This document shows, one piece after another, positions 57,064 to 64,000 of a stretch of 64,000 bases of DNA (position 1 is its first letter; each line of letters opens with the position of its first letter). The notes beneath the pieces were generated by a model. That model was not told the origin of the DNA. It worked only from the letters and a program-made list of their open reading frames with translations, and searched no databases. The position numbers were made by a program, and so were the translations under genes. The stretch comes from Marinimicrobium alkaliphilum (lineage in GTDB: Bacteria; Pseudomonadota; Gammaproteobacteria; Pseudomonadales; Cellvibrionaceae), in assembly GCF_003259155.1 (NCBI RefSeq), contig NZ_QGMQ01000008.1:1-64000 (forward strand), in the 5' to 3' direction.

Positions 57064-57106
57064 CCATCCCCGGTAAGTGATTTTTTGCAACCACAGGATC
57101 GATGCC

Positions 57107-57955
57107 ATGCACCAGCAACCGACGGCCATTCACTGCTCGCTGACCAAAGCGCGCCCCCAACGCCAGGCGCTCGCGCCGGGCAAAGTATGGCTCGTGGGTG
57201 CGGGCCCCGGTGATGCCGACTTGCTGACTGTGAAAGCGCTGCGCGCGATCGAGCAGGCGGACATTATTTTTTACGACCAGTTGGTCAGCGCCGAGATTCG
57301 CGCGCTGTTTCCAAAAGGCACGCCGGCCTTGTATGTGGGTAAAAGTAAAAATCATCACAGCATTCCCCAGGATGATCTGAACCAGTTGCTGGTGGATCAG
57401 GCCCGGGCCGGTTTGACCGTGTGCCGCATTAAAGGCGGCGACCCCTTTGTGTTTGGTCGCGGCGGTGAAGAGTTGTTGACTCTGCGCGAAGCGCAGATCG
57501 ATGCCGAAGTGATTCCGGGCATTACCGCCGCTTCGGGCTGCGCCACGTATGCGGGTATTCCCCTGACCCATCGCGGCGTCAGTCAGGGTTGCACGCTGGT
57601 AACCGGGCACGCGGAAAAATCTCTGGATCTGAATTGGCAGGCCCTCGCCGGCCTCAATCACACCCTGGTGTTTTACATGGGTGTGACCAAAGCCGGGAAC
57701 ATCAGTACCAATCTGGTCAACGCCGGCCTGAATCCGGGTACACCGGTTGCGGTGGTAGAAAACGGCTGCCGCAAAAACCAGCGTGTGGTCACCGGCCGCA
57801 TCGATACCCTGGCCCAGCTGGTGATTGATGAAGCGGTGCAATCGCCCGCCCTGATTATTGTCGGCGAGGTGGTTTCCCTCGCCGAGCAGCTGCAACCGAC
57901 TGACTGGCTCGCCTTTGTGCAGAGCGACGCGCCGGCCCACAGCCTGAGTGCATGA
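57107..57955 (+). CDS. cobA: uroporphyrinogen-III C-methyltransferase
   Basis: The 282-residue enzyme adds two methyl groups to uroporphyrinogen III from S-adenosylmethionine, giving precorrin-2, the precursor of siroheme. It shows VWLVGAGPGDADLLTVKA at the N-terminus, GGDPFVFGRGGEE, VIPGITAASGCATYAGIPLTHR-like sequence and LVFYMGV. No siroheme-forming dehydrogenase/ferrochelatase domain is fused, so another protein must finish siroheme. It precedes nirB by 31 bases in the nitrite-reductase operon, which explains its role. Confidence 0.94.
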   Translation: MHQQPTAIHCSLTKARPQRQALAPGKVWLVGAGPGDADLLTVKALRAIEQADIIFYDQLVSAEIRALFPKGTPALYVGKSKNHHSIPQDDLNQLLVDQARAGLTVCRIKGGDPFVFGRGGEELLTLREAQIDAEVIPGITAASGCATYAGIPLTHRGVSQGCTLVTGHAEKSLDLNWQALAGLNHTLVFYMGVTKAGNISTNLVNAGLNPGTPVAVVENGCRKNQRVVTGRIDTLAQLVIDEAVQSPALIIVGEVVSLAEQLQPTDWLAFVQSDAPAHSLSA

Positions 57956-57986
57956 ATTTCGCCATTTGAGTGTTTGAGGACGTATT

Positions 57987-60527
57987 ATGAAAGAGCGCAT
58001 TATAGTTGTTGGCAACGGTATGGTTGGCCACAAATTTATCGAAGGACTACTCAACTCCGAGTGGGCGGAAAACTACGAGATCGTCACCTTTGCCGAAGAG
58101 TCGCGCCTGGCCTATGACCGGGTGAAGCTGAGCAGCTATTTCTCGGGCTCAACGGCCGAGGACTTGATGCTGACCTCGGAAACCGAATACCAGGCGCGCG
58201 GTGTCCGCTACCTGTTGAATGAAAAGGTCACCGCGATTGATCCGGCCACGAACACCGTGACCACTCACACCGGCCACACCGAGACCTACGACAAGCTGGT
58301 GCTCGCCACCGGTTCTTATCCTTTTGTGCCGCCGATTCCGGGCAAGGATCAACCTCACTGCCTGGTGTATCGCACCATTGAAGATCTGGAAGCGATTACC
58401 GCCTCGGCCCGTGAGAGCGAGACCGGTGTCGTGGTCGGTGGTGGCCTGCTCGGCCTGGAAGCGGCCAACGCGCTGCAGAACCTCGGCCTGAAAACCCACG
58501 TGGTGGAATTTGCGCCGCGCCTGATGGCGGTTCAGCTCGACGAGGGCGGCGGCGAGTTGCTGCGCCGGATGATTGAAGACCTGGGCGTGGGCGTCCACAC
58601 CGGTAAAAACACGGCGGAAATCGTGGCGGGTGAAGAGAGTCGCTACCGCATGAATTTTGCCGACGGCACCCACCTGGAAACTGACATGATCGTGTTCTCT
58701 GCCGGTATTCGTCCGCAGGATGAGCTGGGTCGCCAGTGTGGCTTGCAGTTGGGTGAGCGCGGCGGTATTGCGATCAACAACGCGTGTCAGACCTCAGTAG
58801 ACAACATTTACGCCATTGGCGAGTGTGCCCTGTGGGACAACAAGATTTTTGGTCTGGTGGCCCCCGGCTACCAGATGGCGAAGGTGGCCCTGGCCCATAT
58901 CGTGGGTGAGTCCGCCGAATTTGTCGGCGCGGACATGAGCACCAAGCTGAAGCTGCTGGGTGTCGATGTTGCGAGCATTGGCGATGCCCAGGCGCGCACC
59001 CCCGGTGCCCAGTGCTACACCTACAGTGACGGTGTCGCCCGGATCTATAAACGCCTGGTGGTGTCCGCCGATGGCAAGAAATTGCTCGGCGCGGTGCTGG
59101 TGGGCGAAGCGGAAGCTTACGGAACATTGCAACAGATTTGTGTCAACGACATGGATCTGCCCGAGGCGCCGGAGCAGTTTATTCTGCCGGCGATTGATGG
59201 CGAAGCGGCGCCGGGCATGGGCGTTGACGCACTGCCGGAAGGCGCGCAGATCTGCTCCTGTTTTGACGTTACCAAAGGGGATATCTGCTGCTCGGTTCAA
59301 GGCGGTGCGGTAAGCATTGGTGACATCAAGGCGGAAACCAAAGCCTCCACCGGTTGTGGCGGTTGCGCGGCCCTGGTCAAGCAGGTGATGGACAGCGAGC
59401 TGACCAAGCTCGGGGTCGAAGTCAACAACAACCTGTGTGAGCATTTTGCTTATAGCCGTGCCGAGCTGGCCGACATCGTGCGCGTCAAGAAGATCAAAAC
59501 CTTTGATGAGCTGCTCGACAGCCATGGCACCGGCCTGGGTTGTGAAATCTGCAAGCCCACCGTCGGCTCGATTCTGGCGTCCTTCTGGAATGAGTATATT
59601 CTCGAAGAGCAGCACGCTGGACTGCAAGACACCAATGATATCTACCTGGGCAATATGCAGAAGGACGGCACCTACTCGGTCGTGCCCCGTGTCGCCGGGG
59701 GCGAGATTACCCCGGACAAGCTGATCGTACTCGGCGAGGTCGCCAAGGAATTTGATCTCTACACCAAAATTACCGGCGGCCAGCGTATCGACCTGTTCGG
59801 TGCCCAGATGCACGAGTTGCCGGCTATCTGGAAGCGTCTGATCGACGCCGGTTTTGAAACCGGCCATGCCTATGGCAAATCACTGCGCACGGTGAAGTCC
59901 TGTGTCGGCAGCACCTGGTGCCGCTACGGCGTGCAGGACAGTGTGGGCATGGCCATCGGACTTGAGAACCGCTACAAGGGTTTGCGTGCTCCGCACAAAA
60001 TCAAGTTCGGCGTGTCCGGCTGTACCCGCGAATGTGCCGAAGCCCAGTCCAAGGACATCGGCGTGATCGCCACCGAGAATGGGTGGAACCTGTATGTGTG
60101 CGGCAACGGCGGTATGCGCCCGCGTCACGCCGACCTGTTCGCCACTGACCTCGATGACGAGACCCTGATCAAATACATCGACCGCCTGCTGATGTTTTAC
60201 ATCCGCACCGGTGACCGCCTGCAGCGCACGTCTGTGTGGCTGGAAAACCTGGAGGGCGGACTCGATTATCTGCGCGAGGTGGTGATCGAAGACAAATTGG
60301 GCCTGGCCGAAGAACTGGAAAATGATATGGCCGAGAACATCGGCAATTACCAGTGCGAATGGAAAACCACCATTGAGGACCCGGAAAAACTCAAACGCTT
60401 CCGCCACTTTGTGAACAGTGACGAGAGCGACAGCAACCTGGTGTACATGAACGAGCGCGGCCAGCCGCGCCCGGCCACCGAGGAAGAGCGGGTCAAAATT
60501 ATTGAGGCGGTAGAAGTCGCCAGTTGA
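57987..60527 (+). CDS. nirB: nitrite reductase [NAD(P)H] large subunit
   Basis: The 846-residue flavoprotein reduces nitrite to ammonium with NAD(P)H. Domains in order: FAD/NAD oxidoreductase (about 1-400, IIVVGNGMVGHKFI and VVVGGGLLGLEAA), a BFD-like 2Fe-2S domain (about 417-470, CSCFDVTKGDIC, STGCGGC), then the siroheme and 4Fe-4S reductase domain (about 550-800, CVGSTWCRYG, CTRECAEAQ). All Cys ligands are visible. It pairs with nirD downstream. Confidence 0.96.
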   Translation: MKERIIVVGNGMVGHKFIEGLLNSEWAENYEIVTFAEESRLAYDRVKLSSYFSGSTAEDLMLTSETEYQARGVRYLLNEKVTAIDPATNTVTTHTGHTETYDKLVLATGSYPFVPPIPGKDQPHCLVYRTIEDLEAITASARESETGVVVGGGLLGLEAANALQNLGLKTHVVEFAPRLMAVQLDEGGGELLRRMIEDLGVGVHTGKNTAEIVAGEESRYRMNFADGTHLETDMIVFSAGIRPQDELGRQCGLQLGERGGIAINNACQTSVDNIYAIGECALWDNKIFGLVAPGYQMAKVALAHIVGESAEFVGADMSTKLKLLGVDVASIGDAQARTPGAQCYTYSDGVARIYKRLVVSADGKKLLGAVLVGEAEAYGTLQQICVNDMDLPEAPEQFILPAIDGEAAPGMGVDALPEGAQICSCFDVTKGDICCSVQGGAVSIGDIKAETKASTGCGGCAALVKQVMDSELTKLGVEVNNNLCEHFAYSRAELADIVRVKKIKTFDELLDSHGTGLGCEICKPTVGSILASFWNEYILEEQHAGLQDTNDIYLGNMQKDGTYSVVPRVAGGEITPDKLIVLGEVAKEFDLYTKITGGQRIDLFGAQMHELPAIWKRLIDAGFETGHAYGKSLRTVKSCVGSTWCRYGVQDSVGMAIGLENRYKGLRAPHKIKFGVSGCTRECAEAQSKDIGVIATENGWNLYVCGNGGMRPRHADLFATDLDDETLIKYIDRLLMFYIRTGDRLQRTSVWLENLEGGLDYLREVVIEDKLGLAEELENDMAENIGNYQCEWKTTIEDPEKLKRFRHFVNSDESDSNLVYMNERGQPRPATEEERVKIIEAVEVAS

Positions 60528-60566
60528 GTCACAACCGAGCATTTGCCGTAACAGGAGCAATACCCC

Positions 60567-60938
60567 ATGACCACAAGCAATGCGGCCCTGGCCGAAAGCG
60601 TGCCGGAACAGTCCGGCGAATGGATGACCGTCTGCGCCATGAATGATCTGGTGCCGGGCACCGGGCTGTGCGCCCTGGTCAATCAGCAGCAGGTTGCCAT
60701 TTTTTATTCGCACCGATTGGACGAGCTGTTTGCCATCGGTAATTACGATCCCATCGGCAAGGCCAATGTCATGTCCCGTGGCATTATCGGCTCCGTGGGC
60801 GAGCGGGTGGTGGTGGCCTCACCGCTGTACAAGGAACACTACGACCTGCGCACCGGCGAGTGCCTGGAATCCGAAGAACACTCGGTACCTGTATACCCGG
60901 TGCGCTGCGCCGACGGTCAGGTCCAGATACAGATTTAA
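60567..60938 (+). CDS. nirD: nitrite reductase small subunit
   Basis: The 123-residue protein is the Rieske-fold NirD without the iron ligands, as usual for this subunit (DLVPGTGLCALVNQQQVAIFY, RGIIGSVGERVVVASPLYKEHYDLRTGEC). It partners NirB. Its ATG lies 39 bases after nirB in the same operon. Confidence 0.95.
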   Translation: MTTSNAALAESVPEQSGEWMTVCAMNDLVPGTGLCALVNQQQVAIFYSHRLDELFAIGNYDPIGKANVMSRGIIGSVGERVVVASPLYKEHYDLRTGECLESEEHSVPVYPVRCADGQVQIQI

Positions 60939-60982
60939 CCGCTTCCTCCGTCTTCTTCTTCATGCTTCATGAAGTCGGCCTC

Positions 60983-61007
60983 GGGCAGCTTCGGCTGCCC
61001 TTTTTTT
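60983..61007 (+). terminator. terminator of the cobA-nirB-nirD operon
   Basis: GGGCAGC-TTCG-GCTGCCC is a seven-base perfect stem with a stable UUCG tetraloop, followed by seven T, 45 bases after the nirD stop. Confidence 0.95.
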
Positions 61008-61057
61008 ATGCCCCACTTACGGTATAGTGTCCGCGTGTTCCTGCAAGAGATGTGGCC

Positions 61058-61510
61058 ATGCCTATTTGGGTCGACGCCGACGCCTGCCCGACGGTGATCA
61101 AAGATATCCTATACCGCGCCGCCGAGCGCGCGCAAATCCCCCTGACGCTGGTGGCCAACCAGGCGCTACGGGTGCCGACCTCCCGGTATATTTCAGCCGT
61201 GCAGGTGAGCGCCGGTTTTGATGTGGCCGATAATGAGATTGTGCGCCGCGCTCAGCCCGGGGACCTTGTGATTACCAGCGATATCCCCTTGGCGGCGGAG
61301 TTGATCGAGAAGGGCGCACAGGTCTTGAGTCCGCGCGGCGAACGCTTTTCGCCGGACTCCATCAAGGCCAAGCTGACCATGCGCAATTTTATGGACACCA
61401 TGCGCAGCAGCGGCATCCACACCGGCGGCCCGCCCGCCATGAATCAGACCGACCGCCAGCAATTTGCCAATCAGTTGGACCGCTGGATCGCGAAAGCCAA
61501 GAAAGCTTAG
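61058..61510 (+). CDS. yaiI: YaiI/YqxD family (DUF188) protein
   Basis: The 150-residue protein starts [17 protein letters not shown] and contains [33 protein letters not shown] and [17 protein letters not shown], all diagnostic of the YaiI/DUF188 PIN-like family. Function is unknown. The GTG at 61052 is an alternative start, two codons upstream. Confidence 0.93.
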   Translation: MPIWVDADACPTVIKDILYRAAERAQIPLTLVANQALRVPTSRYISAVQVSAGFDVADNEIVRRAQPGDLVITSDIPLAAELIEKGAQVLSPRGERFSPDSIKAKLTMRNFMDTMRSSGIHTGGPPAMNQTDRQQFANQLDRWIAKAKKA

Positions 61511-61517
61511 TGGCTGT

Positions 61518-62096
61518 TCACGGTTCGAGCCAACACTCGGTCACAGCCAGCTCATTGAAAACAATGGGTTTGTCTGTCTGCTCAATGGCAATAAAACAGT
61601 AGGGGTAGGTCAGCGCGCCATCAGCTCCGCAGTCGTCGCAAGGCGTGATGGCTTCATAGGTGATGGTTATTGAGCTTTCACTTTCCGAAACCTCCGTGAC
61701 CTGAATCAGATGATTCGACGATGGCTGCTCTCCCATATGAAGAAAAACAACCCGTTTTTCACTAAAATCGACGTCGGGTAATGCCGTCTGATTATTCGGA
61801 TCAGCCATTGCATACCGTTCAATATACTGGTGGTTGTTGTCGATAACTTCCAGTTGCTGATCGGTTATGTCGGACGTGTGTTCAGCCAATGCCGGACATC
61901 TGAGCTCTGTGAATCCTGGATGGGTCTCTTCGGTGCCCATATTTTCAAAGCTGTTTTGTGTGCGACAGTGATTGCCTTCGGGAGGCGTGCTCGACGTGTC
62001 AGGGGTACTGTCACTGCCGCAACCCGACAAGGAATATGCGGCCAGTAGCAAGATCAGCTTGGCGGGTGTCCAGAATGCTTTATACATTATTGTCAT
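61518..62096 (-). CDS. lipoprotein of unknown function
   Basis: The 192-residue product has a lipoprotein signal (LLLAAYSLSGCGSDS) and a Ser/Thr/Pro linker. A mature domain with four to six Cys follows; its VVFLHMGEQPSSNHLIQV and ITPCDDCGADGALTYPYCFI segments recall PrcB-like protease-accessory domains, a tentative idea. The ATG at 62096 has AGG nearby, and one at 62087 is also possible. Confidence 0.65.
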   Translation of the reverse strand: MTIMYKAFWTPAKLILLLAAYSLSGCGSDSTPDTSSTPPEGNHCRTQNSFENMGTEETHPGFTELRCPALAEHTSDITDQQLEVIDNNHQYIERYAMADPNNQTALPDVDFSEKRVVFLHMGEQPSSNHLIQVTEVSESESSITITYEAITPCDDCGADGALTYPYCFIAIEQTDKPIVFNELAVTECWLEP

Positions 62097-62166
62097 AGCC
62101 TGTTGAGTCCTTTTGGTTTTACCCATTGACGGATGATCCAGGGTCACGGCTGTGTCCCTTGAGCGA

Positions 62167-62445
62167 CTACTTGTTACCCCAGATTTTTGCCACTGCCCGG
62201 TCGTTTCCAAGCAGTCCGACGATCAATCCGGTCGCGGAGACCAGTCCGAAGATCACAACCGGTGCAAAGTAGCCCACATCGCTGCCCGGTTGGCGGAACC
62301 ACAGCACCGCGATCGCCAGCAGCCCAAAGACCGAAGCCAGTATCAACAGCACCTTACGGCCCCAAGGGTTGACGTGGTAGGGGTCGTCACCGCGCTCCAA
62401 CGGGTTGAGGATAAAGCCGAAGACATTGCGTAATGCGGATTTCAT
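62167..62445 (-). CDS. small inner-membrane protein
   Basis: The 92-residue product (MKSALRNVFGFILNPLERGD...) has two hydrophobic segments (about 32-51 and 62-80) separated by a short polar loop. It starts at ATG 62445 with AGGAACC upstream. I believe similar proteins occur in related gammaproteobacteria; function unknown. Confidence 0.7.
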   Translation of the reverse strand: MKSALRNVFGFILNPLERGDDPYHVNPWGRKVLLILASVFGLLAIAVLWFRQPGSDVGYFAPVVIFGLVSATGLIVGLLGNDRAVAKIWGNK

Positions 62446-62562
62446 AGCGGTTCCTGTCCAGTCTGTGTGATCCGTATTGTACGGCGGTACGGCGTCTGTG
62501 CCCAGTCGTCTGGCGCAGGGCGAGGGTTTGCGAAACCGTTTGCGCTGTGTTCTCATCGGAGC

Positions 62563-64000
62563 ATGGACACCAAAATAAAGCCTCGACGACCAGTACAGTC
62601 GATCGGGTTGTTGGCCTCCGGCCTGGATGCGGATACGCGCCTGCAGCTGGCCTGTGAAGGACTCCAGGCCAGCTATTGGCATTGGGGTAGTGGGGCCGAT
62701 GCCGAGTATGTTTACCGGCTGGTGAGTGACAACCCAGAGTGGCTCGCGCAGGCGTCGGCGCCGGTGCGTTCGCGTTGGGCGTGTCTGGCTAGCCTGTGGC
62801 CCGTGCTTTTTGGGGCTCCGCCCGAGCGGCGGGCGGATGCCGAAGCCGAGACTGAGGCGCAGGACTGGGTGGGCGCCGTGGCGCTGCTGGTACGCGCGGT
62901 CTGTGCCAGTGAGGGCGCGGCCCTTGAGCGCACCTTGCCGAGCCTGACCCGCGTACTTGGTGAGCCGCCGCCGCTGGGCGAGGCCCTGATCTCCCACTTC
63001 CTGGCGGCCCGCGCCCTGTTCGCGGGGCACTTGTCGCAAGCGCTGGATCACACCCGGCGCGCTCTCGCGGTGTTGCCCGAGCACCCTGACGGACGTTTTC
63101 GAGCGGTGTTGCGGGCGCATCATGCGCGCTTGCTGGCGCGCGCCGGTTACTGGCGACAGGCGCTGTCTGAAGCCAGTCGAGCCCGTCGCGAAGGGCGTGG
63201 TTTTGCCAATCCCCTGTTCGACTTTCAGCTCCACATGATGCTCGCCTGCCTGCCCCTGCAGCGCAACCAGCTTCGCCGTTGCCTGCCTTACGTGCGTCGC
63301 GCTTTTGCCGCTGGCGCGCGCGAGGGCCTGATATTTTCCTATCTGATAGACGACGATGATCTGGCCCAGTTCTGTGCGCTGGCGTTGCGCGAAGAGATCG
63401 AGCCCGACTATACGCGCACGCTGATTCGACAGCGGCAGCTCACCGGCCCCACGCGCAGTGACTTACAGATGGTGTGGCCCTGGCCCTGCAGGCTCTGGGT
63501 GCTTGGACGCTTTGATGTGGAGGTGTCTGGGGAGCGGCTTGGGCGCCTGTCGCAACCACAGTTGCGCGCGCTCTTGTCAGAGCTTGTGTTGGCCGGACCT
63601 CAGGGCATGCCCCAGGTGCAATTGGCGTCCCGTCTGTGGCCGGACAGTGCCCCTGACAAGGCGCTCAACTGTCTGCATGTGACGATCCATCGGGCGCGGG
63701 ACTTCCTGCAGGTTCCGGATGCCATCGCCGTGGACGGGGGCCTCGTGACGCTCGTGGCGGAACACCTCTGGGTCGATGCCTGGGCGTTGACGGAGCTAGC
63801 CGTGCAGCGCAAGCACCTCTCTCTGCCGGTCCTGCGTCAGGCCGTCGACCTGTTTCGCGGGCAGGCACAATTTGTCGCCGCCGATGAACTGCAGGCCGAG
63901 ATCTATCAGGAATCGCTGAACGTGGCTTTTCGAGACCTGGTGCTCTCGCTGGGGGATGCGTTAGTGCGCCGGGATGTTGACGATGCGGTCAGTTGTTACC
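62563..64000 (+). CDS. BTAD/SARP-type transcriptional regulator, 3' end beyond the window
   Basis: The frame is open from 62563 to the last base (479 codons seen). The first 300 residues are Ala/Arg/Leu-rich helical repeats like the TPR part of MalT-type regulators (ARALFAGHLSQALDHTRRAL, RLLARAGYWRQALSEASRA). A winged-helix unit follows at about 308-395 (LWVLGRFDVEVSGERLG, LASRLWPDSAPDKALNCLH, IHRARDFLQ), then the start of a bacterial transcriptional activator domain (about 400 on, LFRGQAQFVAADELQAEIYQ). No NTPase domain is seen before the helical part. GGAG lies too close to this ATG and the frame is open further upstream, so the start is uncertain. Confidence 0.75.
   Translation, partial: MDTKIKPRRPVQSIGLLASGLDADTRLQLACEGLQASYWHWGSGADAEYVYRLVSDNPEWLAQASAPVRSRWACLASLWPVLFGAPPERRADAEAETEAQDWVGAVALLVRAVCASEGAALERTLPSLTRVLGEPPPLGEALISHFLAARALFAGHLSQALDHTRRALAVLPEHPDGRFRAVLRAHHARLLARAGYWRQALSEASRARREGRGFANPLFDFQLHMMLACLPLQRNQLRRCLPYVRRAFAAGAREGLIFSYLIDDDDLAQFCALALREEIEPDYTRTLIRQRQLTGPTRSDLQMVWPWPCRLWVLGRFDVEVSGERLGRLSQPQLRALLSELVLAGPQGMPQVQLASRLWPDSAPDKALNCLHVTIHRARDFLQVPDAIAVDGGLVTLVAEHLWVDAWALTELAVQRKHLSLPVLRQAVDLFRGQAQFVAADELQAEIYQESLNVAFRDLVLSLGDALVRRDVDDAVSCY

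Noticed and set aside
62446-63234. Long minus-strand frame extending upstream of the 92-residue membrane gene
   Set aside because: The ATG at 62445 has an AGGAACC site and family-like start; the extension is Arg/Ala/Gln-rich shadow of the opposite BTAD gene.

Overview
The window looks like a chromosomal segment of a marine or saline-soil gammaproteobacterium of the Cellvibrionaceae type (Saccharophagus, Cellvibrio, Marinimicrobium or Gilvimarinus relatives). This is inferred from moderately high GC, many cell-surface lipoproteins whose lipobox cysteine is followed by Gly-Ser-Ser and long poly-Ser/acidic linkers, pectin- and xylan-degrading enzymes, a large TonB-dependent receptor, and the yrfG-hslR-nudE neighbourhood. 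No rRNA, tRNA or CRISPR array was seen.

Layout. (1) 1-4030 is an AT-richer polymorphic-toxin island. It holds the 3' end of an rhs gene with an unrecognised C-terminal toxin and a directly abutting immunity candidate, then an antisense four-helix membrane gene broken by one in-frame TGA, an IS66 relic, and a second orphan rhs tip. That tip carries a different C-terminus and is followed by its own lipoprotein immunity candidate. The two tips share a gap-free 292-bp repeat. (2) 4217-9033 is housekeeping: rsmE, a YdjM-type membrane protein, and a LysR regulator divergent from the glutathione-dependent formaldehyde pair frmA-frmB. (3) 9169-16226 holds pectin functions (PL10 pectate lyase, rhamnogalacturonan acetylesterase) around a DUF1853 gene that probably starts at CTG, an AraC regulator and a secreted TPR protein. 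(4) 16331-23945 holds a CDF transporter, a LysR regulator, a membrane-fused spermidine-synthase-like protein, glyoxalase I, an unknown membrane protein, an eight-repeat PQQ-like propeller lipoprotein and a DUF5062 gene. (5) 23976-28207 is a c-di-GMP block in which an RsbQ-like alpha/beta hydrolase is joined to a PAS-GGDEF cyclase, next to a membrane PAS-GGDEF-EAL protein. (6) 28403-36577 is a glucuronoxylan-type locus: DUF1080 lipoprotein, TonB receptor, GH115 alpha-glucuronidase and a lone galactitol-type PTS EIIC. (7) 37198-53991 is mixed. It includes large unknown lipoproteins, a divergent metallophosphatase, MOSC, VOC, CvfB and YebC-family genes, two transposase relics flanking a pair of unknown secreted proteins, hslR-yrfG and nudE. 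(8) 53966-60938 encodes nitrate assimilation: nasA diverges from cobA-nirB-nirD. (9) The right end has yaiI, two small envelope proteins and the start of a BTAD/SARP-type regulator.

The nitrate genes form one pathway. NasA reduces nitrate, NirBD reduces nitrite to ammonium, and CobA makes the siroheme precursor NirB needs. Their shared intergenic region carries two facing sigma-54 promoters with exact GG-N10-GC spacing and NtrC-like sites between them. Other signals worth following are the RsbQ-cyclase pair, the rhs cassette with its recombination scar, the CTG start, and leader hairpins at the PL10 and DUF5062 genes.
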